Source of the DNA: Torreya grandis
Lineage: Eukaryota; Streptophyta; Pinopsida; Cupressales; Taxaceae
Reading direction: 5' to 3'
Length of the DNA stretch: 64,000 nt
Assembly: GCA_037957365.1 (NCBI GenBank)
Contig: JARHVA010004803.1
Location: 739,501-803,500 of the forward strand
Positions 35,301-48,454 of this stretch are shown piece by piece. The position numbers and the translations under genes are program-made. The notes below the pieces were generated by a model. It was not told where the DNA came from. It saw nothing but the letters and a program-made list of their open reading frames with translations, and ran no database searches. How positions within the stretch are numbered: position 1 is the first letter of the stretch; the number at the start of each line of letters is the position of its first letter.

Positions 35301-38300
35301 ATGTCAATTAATTATTAGTTGTCAAACTCATTGTGTTTTAAGTGAGGTTATTAACTAGAAATTATAGTGAGTAAATTAAAAATTGAAAATATATGTTTTA
35401 TGGTATATTTTAATGTATTTTTGAAATAAAATTAAAGTTTATACATGCAAAAAAATATTTTATTATTCTAATGAACCACACTACTTTTGTGTATAATTCT
35501 TGTTAATAAAGAAAGCTAAAAATAAGTTTATTATAAAATAACTTACATTACAAATTAAGTCTAAAAGTAAAAAATAATTAAATAAATTTAATTAACTACT
35601 AAGTAAACTAAAAATATACTAAAAATGAAAATTTTATCTCACTAATAAGACATAGATATCATACAAGAAGCCTCTTCATCGATTAAGTAAACATGTACAC
35701 TCATACACACTAGACAAGTGAAAGTCTAAAAATAAAATTATGAAAATAAAAAATTTAAAAATAGACCTCTAAAAATAAAAGTGTCTAAAATTTTAGTTAA
35801 TTAAACATTCAATGAATTATAGTGAACTAGACTCTAATTGACACTTCTAATTAGTTTTTAGTAAATTCCCAAAAAATATCTAAAGTTGTACAAAAAGAAC
35901 TAATTTAAAACATAAATAAATTAAATAACCATCCTAAACACCAAAAAAATATAAATAAATAAAATCTAAAATCCATTAAAAAATTCCTAAATTAGGATCA
36001 TACACAACACCTCCATAATTTAAGAGTTACTTGTTGATTAAAAAAAAAAGAGTGTATAGAGGGTTTTTTATAAGGAACCTCTCCACTCCAATCGGAAAGT
36101 TATTTCAAGATGGTCTAAGAGCGAAAAAATGGGTGGAAAAAGATATATGGAGAATAATATTGATAAAAAACCATTGCAAAGTCAAGTATTTTGAGAGCAT
36201 AATGAGAGTTAGCCTTTAAATTGGATCATGGAGACTTAACAACAACTTCAAAATGAGATAATATAACAAACTTAATAGTTTTTAAAATAAAATAATGTCT
36301 CATTCCTTCTCACACATCAACACATAATCCAAGTTCCCTCTTTATCCTTAGGGGGTTCGACCATATTAAAATCATTATAAATAATTCAGTTTGAAAAATA
36401 ATATTATCTACTAACCATTTTTATAATGGCATTATTTTCGTACCACAATTAAGTGTATAAACATTTTTGGTACCAAAAAAAAACATTAGTATCAAGGGTT
36501 ACCCCTATTAGCTAATGTAATGAGTATTTTCCCAGTGTAACAATCAAAGGAGAAAATTTAATGAAAATAAAATTATTTTCGTTACTATGACTATATTCGT
36601 ACAAGGAATATTACATGACATCTAACCAAATTATTTTGAAATAAGTATAATTATTAAATTATCTAAATTTACCTCCTCCAAATAAACAAAATCTATATCA
36701 CCAAGATGCTAATAAGTAGATCACATAAACAATGTTCATGAAGGTTATGTGAGACCTCTGGAAATTCCATGAGAAAACATTCATGAGGAATTTTACTCCA
36801 TGTATTTTTGTTCCTAAATTTTATCTAACCCTTCCTTAGAGCTTAGATCCAAAACTCTATTTTTTAAGAGAAGCTATTAGTTTAAAAAAGTATAATACTC
36901 TAGCGAGTTATGTATCCCCATTATCTATCCATGGTGAATTTCGACCACTGTAAAGTGGGCTATATAAGCACTTGGATGTTTAGGCATTTGTTTAGGATGT
37001 CCCAACATTTAGAAAAACTACTTGCATAGAATTATGTTAAGGAACATGTATACAAGGGATCACTAGGAGATCTCAGAATTGATGGATGTAGTGTGGAGTG
37101 GGACAAAATACTAAACCCTTTTCATATTTTTTAGAGACTTAATTTTGGAGTTTTTATTTTTATTTTTAGAGTTTTTGTTCCCTAGGACCTTTTTTATAAT
37201 AATAATGGTTTAATCATCATTTGTTTTAGTTTTAGTTTATTTTTAAGTGGAAAATTTTTCAATACATTGATTTGAGTTTGGGTGGGGCATAAGGAGACAA
37301 TCACAGATCCTATGTTTAGGGGCTTGGAAATGTAGACGTGTTAAGAAGGTTTATAAAAGTAACTTTAATATATAAATCATTTATTCCTATTTGAATATCA
37401 ATAGAATTTTTTGGTTCTTTTGTTAGGTCAACCTTGATGCAAATATGATTATTTGGTTATGCTAATTAAAAATGGTATATCTCATTATCAATCATATGCC
37501 CAATGGGTTGGATGATTTGTTCCCTAAAGGCTCACAATAGTATTTAGGAACTAGAAAACTCAACCTAAATAAGGACTTTGAGGGAGGTCTATGTGAAGAC
37601 TTGAAATATCTAGTAGAATACTGAAAAAAACATAAAGTTATTTCACATGAACTAACAACTAGACATGACGAGCAAAACTTGCACACATGACAATTTGTCA
37701 AAGGTGATCCAAAAAACCCCCTTTATGAGGTTGTGAATGCCACCAATTTTGATCATTTAAATTACAAATGACATGATTAATCAAAATTTGGAAAAAGTCG
37801 TTAGAGAGGATACACCCGACATAATAAGTAACAAGACAATTAATTTGATACAATATAAAACGAATTCAACATTAATTAAAAAAAATTGAATAATTACCTT
37901 ATCATATACTTTAAACATAAATTTTTAAACTTACTTAAAACACCATATTCAGAGCTATTTATAACAATAATTATAATAATTATAACTGAGTGATTAAAAT
38001 TTATTATAATAATAACTATACCTAACTAAATAAGAACCATTTATATAGACCCTATCTAGATAAAACACTATAGTAAAACAAAAATTAATGTGGCAAATCT
38101 AAAAAAAATCCTACAATTGTAGTATGCAAGGAGGCTCGATAGGGGAACAACACCAAAAACTAATATACAAAATTATAACAAATCAAGTTTCTCCCTAACG
38201 ATAATAGTTAATGTCAATATCCTACATCTAGATGTAAATTGTATCAAAGTTTCATGTTATTTTCTTTTACAATATTTTATGAATTGTTGACCATATGTGA

Positions 38301-38500
38301 GCGATGGGATATCATTGGATTGCTACGCAACCTTACATTATTTTAAGGATGATAATCTTCTCTTTCTTAAAAGAAAGCGTGTCGTTTACACAAAAAGGCC
38401 GTGGATGTTAATAATCATCATCAAAATAAAGAAGCAATCGCAATATCAAGCAATGAAAACGCAACACGATAGGTGGACTTATTAACGAGTGCGCATGATT
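35301..38500. other. Unassigned AT-rich DNA
   Basis: Very AT-rich, no coding pattern and no repeat partner seen in this window. The left end may include the LTR of the Copia fragment. Confidence 0.5.
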
Positions 38501-39400
38501 CCTTGCCATGCTTGCTTAAACTTTACAGGAAGGTTGTCAGTAACACATTTACCAAATTGTTACAGTTCAGAATTGTTATTCCTTCCAGGATTACAATATT
38601 AAGAAAAGCATAAATTTGAGGAGGAATATTAATGCTTTCGGCAGTAGTGCTAAAGAAAACCAGGGATCCTTGTTTTGAGTCTTTGACCAAAGGAGTCTAA
38701 TCAAACAAAGACACTAATATAGGAGCCAGGGAATTTATGGTGAATGAATGATGCCATGAGGGAAGGGGACAAGGCTCGGAGGATTCTTACATTCTATATA
38801 AAAAGTTTGATGCTTAGTTTCAAATTTATTTGAAATTTTGCATCGACAGTATCTTAAAAGTTAAGATGGTATCAAAAGGTTATTTTGAAAGGTTATTTTT
38901 CAATTGATGAAGATGATAATTTATTATATTATTTAATAAATTTAAAATATATATATATATATTTGATATGTTAAATAAATTGATTGGATTTTTAAAATTT
39001 TCAAAAAAAAATAGGATATTTGATTCTAAGCACTTTAATAGAAAAGAAAGTTGAATAATTAATTTTAGATTGTTTTAAAAGTTAAAATGAGATTTTATTA
39101 ATGATGGCGATTTAAATTTATCAATGAAAATACATCCATGTCACAAATTTTTAAATTAATTATAAATGACGAAACATTCTTTCAAGTGTCATATGTTATC
39201 CATGAAAATGATTTTATTGTAAAAATTCTCATACAAAAATTAGAAATCGTAATTCTTAACTTAAAATCGTCACATAAAATACTGATCAATAAAAACAAAT
39301 TAAATTTAATTTAAAATTGACTGATTTTAAAGCTGATTCAAACCTTTTAAAAACATATATTACTTTATTAAAAGAGGGGAGGTTTCTACGGGGATTTGAA
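38501..39400. other. Upstream region of the 39.6-kb gene
   Basis: AT-rich until about 39400, where GC content and CpG frequency rise sharply. The promoter and 5' UTR should lie here, but I could not pick a convincing TATA box or start site. Confidence 0.4.
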
Positions 39401-39645
39401 GAGTCCATGCGCAATCGAATGAACGATTTTGGGGCGTTACGTACATTCCATCCCTGCCTTGCACATTTCGTCACTTTGGCTGCCGAACAACACGAACAAG
39501 ACGGCGCGTTTTGCTTCAGGATTTGCCGCCACGCAACAGCAAGGGAATAGGATCGACCCCTGGACCTCCGTCTTTCTACATGAAAGGGCAATCAGGAGGA
39601 CATGTATAATAGTAATGTCGGTATCCATTGTATTGCTGTGTGAAA

Positions 39646-40401
39646 ATGAAGCGCCCGGTCAGGAATATTGGACCAGCCATGGCCATTATAACTCCAAAGC
39701 AACTCCGACCAGAAGTTTCGTCCCTCGCTCATCCCCTCCCCAATATTCGTTGTAATAATTCCAATGATGATTCTCCCACAGATCAGAACAGGAAATTCAT
39801 TTCTATTGTAGAATCATCCTCCTCGACGATGAAATGTGTCGAGTTCGTTGCCGAGGACGAGCTTTCCGCCTCGGTTTCTTCCTCTGATTACAATTTGCTT
39901 TTCGAGGAATTGCAGAGGGTGGGATGCGATAACCCTAAAAAGAAAAGATCGAGAACCAGGCGAAAGTCGTGTGGATCAGGCAGCACAAAAAACAGTGCTG
40001 AAAAACGCGGGAAGAGTGTTCGCAGGAGACGCCCGGTAGGCAACTGCGCGGCGAGCTTCGCCGGAGACTGCGCCGCCGTCTGCTGTTGCCCCTGCGCCAT
40101 TCTACACCTCGTCATTCTAGTGTTTGTGGTGATCCCTTCTGTTCTTGCAACGAAGGTATTCCGCTATGTTAAGAGAAAGGCGCGGAATAGAAGAAAGGTG
40201 CAGAATTATAAGATGAATGACGAAGACGAGGTGAGGAAACCACGGTATAATACGCCTCCGGGGTCTTACACACAATCGCCCAGGACGAGCGGGCCTTTGG
40301 ATAGATCGCTGGTTCCTATGTTCGACCCTCATAAGGTCTGGTGGGATCTCTACGCAGCTGGTCATATGGGATTCGGCGGGCTCCCATTTGAAAGGGACTA
40401 A
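39646..40401 (+). CDS. Plant-specific small protein with GDCAAVCCCPC motif
   Basis: An intact frame of 251 codons ending in TAA. I start it at the first ATG (39646, MKRPVRNIGPAMAI); a second ATG at 39679 is possible. Residues 1-70 are polar and likely disordered. A basic cluster (KKKRSRTRRK and KRGKSVRRRRPV) spans about residues 98-132. Then comes a Cys-rich hydrophobic segment, SFAGDCAAVCCCPCAILHL into VILVFVVIPSVLA (residues 137-170), followed by basic VKRKARNRRK. The C-terminus has KVWWDLYAAGHMGFGGLPF. The GDCAA-Cys-rich-hydrophobic-basic order and the aromatic C-terminus match an unnamed land-plant family with several Arabidopsis members. No biochemical role is known to me. Membrane attachment is inferred. 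It is the only intact host gene here, without visible introns. Confidence 0.85.
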   Translation: MKRPVRNIGPAMAIITPKQLRPEVSSLAHPLPNIRCNNSNDDSPTDQNRKFISIVESSSSTMKCVEFVAEDELSASVSSSDYNLLFEELQRVGCDNPKKKRSRTRRKSCGSGSTKNSAEKRGKSVRRRRPVGNCAASFAGDCAAVCCCPCAILHLVILVFVVIPSVLATKVFRYVKRKARNRRKVQNYKMNDEDEVRKPRYNTPPGSYTQSPRTSGPLDRSLVPMFDPHKVWWDLYAAGHMGFGGLPFERD

Positions 40402-41128
40402 CGAGCCTAATTGCCACCGCCTGAAGTTTGTTACCTTCTCTTTTCTGTTTTTTTCGGTTATGATCTCAATTCTAAGAAAACGCCTGATTTACTGTTCGTA
40501 TTTCCCTGCAATCGCACAAATTAAAAGGAATTTGAAATGAACAGATTTTATAGATTTTCCGATAGCAACATGGGCAACTTCATTCTTTCTTTCATTTCAT
40601 GTCGTAAATTGGGACTCTTCTTAAAGTTTGTTGAAGTTACAGAAATGGTTGTCTGATCGGTAAATATTACTTGTTCTGAAGATGCCAGCTAAATTTCAAT
40701 TCTCGCAAGATAGCTTGCTCGCCAAACATTGCAAAATAGTGTTTTTAAGCTTTCTTTCAAGCGGAACAAAAATCTAAGGATTCCTATGCGATCAGTAATA
40801 CTATCTGTTTCTTCAAAAGTGCAAGTTATATAAGAGACTTAATTTTAAGTTTTGGTAAAATAAGTTTTGTAAATTAAAAATGTGTAAACTTTCCATCATT
40901 GATCCCATCTCAATTTTTGTATATGAGGTTAAACAATAATAAATTTATTATTTTGGTGAAGGTGAGATAAAAAATAAAGTTATGCATTTCTATATTTAAT
41001 ATGGCGATGAGTTATGTGAAGAAGAGACGTATTCCATGTCAAACTTGAGCAATGACAAAGTAGTGGGGAAGGATAAAGGTGTTCAGAAAATAATAGTAAT
41101 AAAATATTTGAAGATACATTAGGTGGTG
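40402..41128. other. 3' flank of the 39.6-kb gene
   Basis: GC content falls again after the stop codon. No coding signal. The polyadenylation site was not determined. Confidence 0.5.

Positions 41129-41217
<89 letters not shown>
41129..41217. repeat. (AAT)n microsatellite
   Basis: About thirty uninterrupted AAT units, ending 47 bases before the RNase H remnant. Confidence 0.97.
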
Positions 41218-41263
41218 CTACTACAAATGGGTCAATAACAATGAGTGTTGTTTGTCATACAGA

Positions 41264-41735
41264 TGATCACTCGGAATGGGTTCCCCCTCCTTCAGATTTC
41301 TTCAAATTGAATTTTGAGGCCCTTCTAGAGCCAGTTGTATAATCAAAGATTGTTCTAGGTCCTCAATAAGAATGGTCTCCACGAAATTGGTGGTTGCAAC
41401 CAATAATATAGTAGAGGCAGAAACCCTCATTTTAGGGTTGGAGATTATAGTTCAATGTGGAGTCAAGAAGGTTATTGTTGAAGCAGATTTGATTATCTTG
41501 AGCCAGGGTCTCCGCAATGCCAATGCCAAATCTAGGAATATTGAGAACAATCTAGGGTAGGTATGGCCTCTTCTAGACACTTTGTTGACATGGGAGGATA
41601 TTCATTACTTTTGGAAAGCCAACTTTGCATTGAATTTTCTCTCTAATCAAGGCATTACTCAAGTTGAGGATCTCGTCATTGACAACGAACTAGATACTTG
41701 TCATGGTCTAAACTTGTTGGTTATAAATTGACCCC
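41264..41735 (+). pseudogene. RNase H-like (RVT_3 type) remnant of a LINE
   Basis: The plus strand reads WVPPPSDFFKLNFEALLEP, like the W.PP..G..KLNFDGA opening of plant RNase H-like domains. After stops it is open with NNIVEAETLILGLEIIVQCG and VKKVIVEADLIILSQGLRN (41372-41560), then WEDIHYFWKANFALNFLSNQG near 41590-41650. Such domains end plant L1-type LINE ORF2 proteins and also occur as stand-alone pseudogenes. No RT is seen upstream, so it is 5' truncated or a fragment. Confidence 0.75.
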
Positions 41736-42540
41736 ATCCAAGGCTAGTGCTTCCTTCTTTGTGTTTCCTTTAGACTTGGATTTTGGGTTGAGGAGTCTTC
41801 TTTCCTTAAGCTTTGATCATTTTGATGAGATAATGGCTTTACTTGTGGTTTCATTCATTCATTTTTTGTTTCGACATGGAGAATTTTATGGGAGTTGAAT
41901 CATGACTCAAGAAACTTTAGAGTCATATGTCTCCAAAGTTCAATATAAAAGTCACATCGGAGTGCCCTAGTTCAAGAGTATTTATGCACAGGAAACTCTA
42001 GAGTATGCATATAATGAGCTCCATAGTATGCGTGCATGGCATGAAGTGGCATTGGTGGCCTACATGATGTTGATCTAAGTGGTGGAGATTGGCTAAGCAA
42101 TTGATCTAAGTTTTGGTTGGTTGGTTGATCACAGCAAATGATCTTATAATTTTTTGTCTAGTTGAATCTTTTTTATTTTGGTTATGTTTCACTTTGTGGT
42201 TATTCTTGTTGATTTTGATCCTTTTGACTGTGGGTTTTGTCCCCTACCTTGATTTCTATTGATCTAAGCCTGTGTTGTTTTAGTTGTCTTAATTACTTAT
42301 TGTGAAGTTCTCTAATTATGCAATCATATTTTTATATCACTTTTTTATATAATAAATAGGTAAAGAACCTTCAACCCTCAATTCTTTATAACAAATAATA
42401 TTAATATTAATAAAAATAATTATAAAATATATTCTTATATTACAATATAATATATAAATTATATATACCTACATGCATATTATACTACATTATATATTAC
42501 TATTACAAATATTTCAAACTATATACTAGAATGGATTGAA
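41736..42540. other. Possible LINE 3' region, AT-rich
   Basis: Non-coding sequence after the RNase H remnant, becoming very AT-rich from about 42340. It could be a LINE 3' UTR, but no clear poly-A tail or target duplication was identified. Confidence 0.35.
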
Positions 42541-42559
42541 GGATTCCTTTCCCGGGGCG

Positions 42560-43524
42560 TGGCATGGATCTGAGAGCAAAGCTCAAGATTAGGATTTACC
42601 CAAAAGAGAGAATATTCCCCACTAGATGCCTAGAGGCTCAAGGGAGGCAAAGCCCGTCTCTTCATTACTCAGAAGTGACTCACTCAAATTATCCACCTCC
42701 CACTGAAAGACTGCTCCTTCTGCCCCCATTAATTCGATCTTCCTCTTCGAAACCCTAGACTGTGCATGACTTTTGACTGAACTGCTTGCAATCAATTTGG
42801 TAAAATTTAAAGTATAAGAAACCCTCATTTTTGTTGTTATACTCTTAAGATGTGGGTTCACCAAGCACGAAGAAGAAGCACGTAAATCTTCAGGAAATGG
42901 AAGCCCAACATTGACATTGCAGAAGGATTGACGTTGATTAAATATTAATCATTCCATTTGGAGCTTGTTGTCCCCTCTTCTGGTGCCACGGTTTTATTCT
43001 TCGGATCGTCAAAAACAGGTGATCTTTCACTAATGACATATTTTTGCAATGCTTTCAAATCCCTTGGATAAATTCTTGTTATGCAATGGAAGGATATGTC
43101 GTTGTAGCCTAGCACCCTCCAACGCTAGAGATAGATTGCCTCCAAAGATTATCGTGCTGCTCTTCAAGTTGGGTTGTTGATCTAGGTTATTTTCATCCCG
43201 TAATAACTCTACCTTGTTCAAATCCATATTCTTCGAGGCCATTTCCATTTGCTAGAAAACTGTGACTACATTACCCTTAATAAAATATTTAGCATTCAAA
43301 GGACAATCGTACAACGATGCTTGAATCAAGTTGCCTTCCGAAACAATTTTGTTTCTTTTCTAATGATGTATTGAATCTTTTGACTATCTAAACTAGCACC
43401 ATTCGATGCACTTGGGAGAGAAGAAACACTGCAGTTGAGACCATAGGACTGGTAAGAGTCCTTAGGTGAAGAAATGGACTTGCTGCCTTCCACAGAGGAG
43501 GGGATATGCCCAGCACTGACAAAC
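42560..43524 (-). pseudogene. Gene-like fragment of unknown identity
   Basis: Base composition is less AT-rich than the surroundings. Three minus-strand segments read like host protein: a Ser-rich stretch with SVEGSKSISSPKDSYQSYG (43525-43326), then after a frameshift YDCPLNAKYFIKGNVVTVF leading to MEMASKNMDLNKVELLRDEN (43300-43030), and a third with SKRKIELMGAEGAVFQWEVD (42864-42622). I do not recognise the family. It could be a captured or pseudogenised host gene, with the third segment perhaps a separate exon. E5 begins right at its upstream edge, so the gene may have been broken by that insertion. Confidence 0.4.
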
Positions 43525-43527
43525 TGA

Positions 43528-43948
43528 TGTAGGAGCATCATGAAGAACTATCTAAATTTTAGATTGTTTGAGTTTAATAGATCAATATTAGCTTGATAGC
43601 TCTTAATTAAGTGTGAGAGATCATATTGTGTCAATTCAAAAGTGTTCTAGTCAGTAAGAGTCCCAATATTGATCTTCAAAGCTTCTCTTATACTTCCCTA
43701 CCAAAATCAGAAATCAAATATTTGAATATTTTATTTTGAGTTTTGAATATTTTGAACATGTTGTAAGGTCTTGGCCCTATAATAAATAAGTCAAATAGGT
43801 TATATAATATGTTCTTAATATATCTAAGGTCTTAACCCATCATAAATCATGTATAAACTCACTCTAGAAGCATGTATAACATAAGAAATAGGTCATATTG
43901 AGCATGTTTTGATAAGGCTTAGTTCATTGAGATAATATAATAATAATA

Positions 43949-43979
<31 letters not shown>

Positions 43980-44970
43980 TTACTTAGTTAGATGTGATGA
44001 TATTCTTACCATGTTGGAAGGATCAAATAAAGACAAGGAAAAGGATGAGTAAAGAAGGAGAGTTGGCAGATCTGTAATTTTAATTTGTAGTCTATGATAG
44101 TCTACAAGAGCTTATGTATGTATTTTAAAGATACATGAGTAAAAAATAGATTTTTGGTGATGTTTCTTGGTGTCCCTCAACTATTGTAAGGTATTTTGAC
44201 ATGTTCTAATTCTTCATTCATCTTGTTTGATGCTTTGATGATGTTTACATTAGCCTACAAAGATCAGAAGATTGTGTTTAGTGACTCAGTTAGAATAAAA
44301 GGCAATTGTTTCACATCTTTTATGCTTGTTTAGTTTGAAACACACTTGGCATGGTCATATAAACTTGTATAGGTATCCACCGAGACAAACTAAACCGTTA
44401 AAACCTTTAGAAATTAAAATTCCCTCAAAGTCTTGCTCTCAAGTTTGCATGCACAGTCATACTATAATAGTCAAAGGAAAAGTGGGTTATTTTTGCAGTT
44501 TTGGATTGTTCGTGCTCAAGAAAAGGTTATAATATGTTAATATGATATGTCAAAGTCTTGAATATTCAAAAATAACCATTAATAGGATTTGGAGTTTAAA
44601 TTATCCTATTCTTCTTACTTTTAGGTCTATGGAGGACTATGAAAACTGTTAACTAGGGTATAGTGAATAAAAGTCTCAAATCTCACAAGTGAACCATGTA
44701 AATTATCTAGAAATTTGTAGAATGAAATAATAGTATGTTTATAAGGTTATGTAAGTGATTTTAGGGTTTTATGATATATGTAACCTAAGTTATAGTCAGT
44801 TTCAACATGCCTGAGAAAGGAGTCTAAAAACCTTATTTATCAGTCTTTATGAATGTAACAAAGCCTTATAAAGTTATAGATCCTATTTTTTGAGTTAATA
44901 CAAGCTAAAAAGAGTAAAATAAATCCTTAAGAGATTAAAGTGTGGTTGAGAAGATCCTCCTGCAACAAAT
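43528..44970 (+). repeat. E5 left LTR, first part
   Basis: The first 110 bases match 52919-53035 (shared GAGATCATATTGTGTC). E4 interrupts this LTR. Confidence 0.6.
43950..43979. repeat. (ACT)n microsatellite
   Basis: Ten ACT units within the E5 left LTR. Confidence 0.95.
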
Positions 44971-45264
44971 TGATAAAATTGCATGAAATAATAGATTTAT
45001 AAAATTAGTAGAAGCACTAAAATGATTATATTGATCGCAGGCCACTTCAAAGAGGCAAACTCCTTTGATCAAGATCAATACCATAAATTCACGAATGCCT
45101 TCATTGGCCTCAACACTTACTTATATATGAATTCTAATCTAATAAACTATTACTTCCCATGAATGTGGGATAAAGCAAAATGCTCACCGAATGACTTACA
45201 AAGCATATGCATCCATAACCACTACTAAACTAATAAAGTAATGAGAATAGATATCATGGGTTCA
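44971..45264 (-). repeat. E4 LTR, left copy (3' LTR)
   Basis: Aligns base for base in length with 49998-50291, including the shared GCCTTCATTGGCCTCAACAC and ACTTCCCATGAATGTGGGA. Confidence 0.95.
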
Positions 45265-45270
45265 TAAAAT

Positions 45271-45282
45271 CTCCTCCCTCTT
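45271..45282 (-). other. E4 polypurine tract
   Basis: AAGAGGGAGGAG on the minus strand, six bases before the LTR edge. Confidence 0.8.
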
Positions 45283-45299
45283 AGAAAAATCTTTATCCT

Positions 45300-46640
45300 C
45301 AAATATTTAGATGTGGGAATTAGTGTTCAATTTGAAATAGTGGTTCCCATGTTGCATCCTCTAGTTGCATTCCATGCCACTGAATTAAAACCTTAGTGAT
45401 GGAGTGAGATTGAAGTTAGCATGTGTGCTTGTCCATGATTGCCTCCAACTCAAGATGAATGGATCCTTCATTATCATGTTTTGGTCAAATAGTCTGCACT
45501 CTAATTTTTATGCCAAGAACATTTTTCAAATAAGAGACATGATATACTGGGTGAACTCAAGAAGAAGGTGGGAGCTCCAACTTATAATTAACCATCCCAA
45601 TATTATAAATAATGTTATAGGGCCCATAGAACTTGGGAGCAAGCTTATGATTCCCTTTGAATTTTAGGGAGGATTTATTGTATGGTTGCAGGTGAAGAAA
45701 AACCATATCACCTACTTGAAAAGCACTTAGAACGATGTTAATTCACCTATTGTTTCATCTAATTTTGTGCCATATGAAGATTGTCCCACAAGGTATTGAG
45801 GATCTAATCCCAATTTTAGAAAACCATGTTGACCGTTTGAATTGATGAACTATTGGGGGTGTACAAAAGGAGCACTAGTGGTACTTGACCATAGACTTCT
45901 TCATATGGAGTCATTTTTGTTGAAGTGTGGTCAGAGGTATTATACCACCATTCAAAAAGAGGGATCCACTTTTCCCACTAATGTTCATGTTCTTAGGTGA
46001 AGCAACGAAGAAACATTTCCAAGCATTTGTTGACAATTTCATTCTGGGCATCTGTTTATGGATGATACCCAAAACTCATCTTCAATTGGGTGTCAATACA
46101 ATAGTTCTATCCAAAAATGGCTGGTGAAGGTTGTATCATGATCTTAGAAAATGGATGAAAGAATGCCATGAAAATGGAAAATTTGGTCAAAACAAATTTG
46201 TGCAATTGTAGAGGCAGTATAGGGATAGTTGAGGACACACAAATGACTATATTTGAAGAGACGATCAACCAAAATCAAGATCACTATTTTCCATCCAGAT
46301 TTAGGAAGCCCTTCAATGAAATCCATAGATATATCTATCCAAATCCTCATAGGGATGGACAAGGGTTTGATCAATCCAAGGATGAGTATTGTTTCACCCT
46401 TGTTGTGTTGGCATCTATCACATTCAGCCATCATCTATTGAATTACATTTTCCATTCCCTTCCAAAAGAAGTTGCATCATTCCCACTCATAAGTTTTGAG
46501 AAACCTTGAGTGCCCTATGGATGGAGAAGCATGGAGTCCATAAAATATACCCTGTTGAATATCTATTCTCTAGGGAATCACTAGATGACCCTTGTATTAC
46601 AGAGAAGCGCCATCCTAGGAATAATGTGGTATAGCCAACG
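45300..46640 (-). pseudogene. E4 integrase with C-terminal chromodomain remnant
   Basis: CDRCQHNKGE is the end of the H2C2 zinc finger. The core follows with WIDISMDFIEGLPKS and VDRLFKYSH and ends near FHGILSSIF (46434-46144). Further on, GDMVFLHLQPYNKSSLKFKG and KLAPKFYGPI (near 45700) match the integrase C-terminal domain. VLIQWHGMQLEDATWEPLF (near 45390-45335) matches the chromodomain signature of chromoviruses (V.W.G....ATWEP). Frames change several times, so it is not functional. Confidence 0.85.
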
Positions 46641-46949
46641 GGTTAATGGCCAATTGTTTAATGATTTGAAATAATGATGAGTCATTAACATACCCTTAAT
46701 ATACAACATCCAACCAATTTAGAATAGGCATGGAAATAGCTAAAAGGGAAGCTTGGTCTACAAATGTGCGAGACATAGCATCAACCACAATATTGTCCTT
46801 ACCCTTCTTGTAATTGATCTCATAGTCATAACCCATGAGTTTTTTGACCTATTTTTGTTGGGATGGGGTGGAGACTCATTATTTCAAAAATTATGATAAA
46901 CTCTAGTGATTAGTTTCGATGCAAAAATGATTTATCAGGAGGTATGGTC

Positions 46950-48000
46950 ACCACTTCTATACTGCATGCAAAATGGCCATCATTTCCTTCTCATAAGTAG
47001 AGAGCACTAAATTATTTTTGAAAATGGTTTTTATGGTGAATGCAATGGGGCATCCTTCTTGGAGGAGAACAACACCAATTCCATTGCCACAAGCATCACT
47101 CTTGATAGTGAAGGTCTTGGTAAATTCTGGCATAGCTAGAATAGGTGTAGTACACATGGATTGCTCTAATTCTTTGAATGCACACTCAATAGGTTGTGTC
47201 CAAGTAGAAGCATCCTTTTTCAACATAACTATCAATGGAGTGACAATCTTTCCATAATCCTTGACAAACTTGTGATAGTATTCAATCAGCCCCAAAAAAC
47301 CATAGAGGCTCTTGAGTGTCTAAGGATGAGGCCAATTTGTCATGGAAGCTATTTTTTTAAGATCCACCCAAACCCCTTGGGCTGAAATAATATGTTAGTG
47401 TTCCTCCACTTCATCCTATCCAAAAGTACATTTAGATTATTTTGCATAAATATGATGGTAAGAGAGAAGTTGTAGTGTGAGCTCTAGATATTGGAGATGC
47501 TCAGACCATGTTTTACTATAGATGAAGATATCATCAAAGAAGATCAAAATTAATTTCCATAGGTAGGAATAAAATATTTAATTATCAATGCTTGAAATTT
47601 TGAAGGAGCATTAGTGAGGCCAAAAGGCATGACGAGAAACTCATAGTGGCCATCATGCATGCGTAAAGTTGTCTTAGGTATATCATCCTCATGAAGTTAG
47701 ATTTGTTAATATCTAGAGTAGAGATGCAACTTGGAAAAATCATGAGCACCATGAAGCTCATCAATAAGCTCATCAATAACAGAGATCAAGAACTTATCCT
47801 TGATTGTGAGGTGATTAAGTGCATAGAAATCAATGAATAAGTGTCATGACCTATCTTTTTTCTAAAAAATGAGAATTAGGGGAAAATATGGGTTGGTACT
47901 AGGGTGAATAATGTCTATATTTAGTAATTATTGAATGAGCATCTTGATCTTAGTCTTTTATTGAAATGGGTAGTGATAAGGCCTGATGTTGGGAGGAATG
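46950..48000 (-). pseudogene. E4 reverse transcriptase and RNase H
   Basis: The RT catalytic motif appears as FFDDIFIYSKTW near 47545-47510, with both Asp kept. The connection and RNase H are open at 47295-46957: GLIEYYHKFVKDYGKI, TPILAMPEFTKTF, then SDACGNGIGVVLLQEG and LSTYEKEMMAILHAV. This is standard chromovirus pol. Upstream RT pieces (47776-47585) are frame-shifted. Confidence 0.88.
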
Positions 48001-48454
48001 CTTCCAAGAAGGCGCTGAATACAATGGTCCTCTGGCTGTGAAGGTGGAAATCCCACTAGTTTGACAAAGACACATGCATACCTGTGTAGAATAATTTATA
48101 GATCAGGAGTAGTAGATACTGTTGATGGTTGCATTTGAATAGAATGGAGCTGGGCAATGACACCATGTGAATTCTTCTTAAGAAATTTTTTCATGCGATG
48201 TGAACTTATGATGTTAAAAGATCTTGGTTGTAAGTCTTTAAATGTGTGTTTTTACCCATTTTCTAAAAATTGCATCTAAATTTAACTAAAATCCCATAAT
48301 ATGGGTCCAAGTGTGTGTAACCATTGGGCTCCCAAAACAACATCACATCCACCTACAGGCAAGGCAAACATGTTGGAGTGCAAGTTATAATCTTTAATAG
48401 AGATACGCACATTGTTACACTTCTCTATTCAAGTTAATCTACCCCCATTAGCAA

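Noticed and set aside
36031..36219. Small plus-strand frame in AT-rich DNA
   Set aside because: No family resemblance, no supporting context and composition typical of random AT-rich sequence.
39286..39591. Minus-strand frame overlapping the upstream region of the host gene
   Set aside because: It overlaps the GC-rich 5' region on the opposite strand and has no recognisable domain. GC-rich stretches naturally have fewer stops.
39628..39645. An upstream extension of the 39.6-kb gene
   Set aside because: The frame opens with TTG there. The first ATG is at 39646, so the extra six codons are not part of the call.
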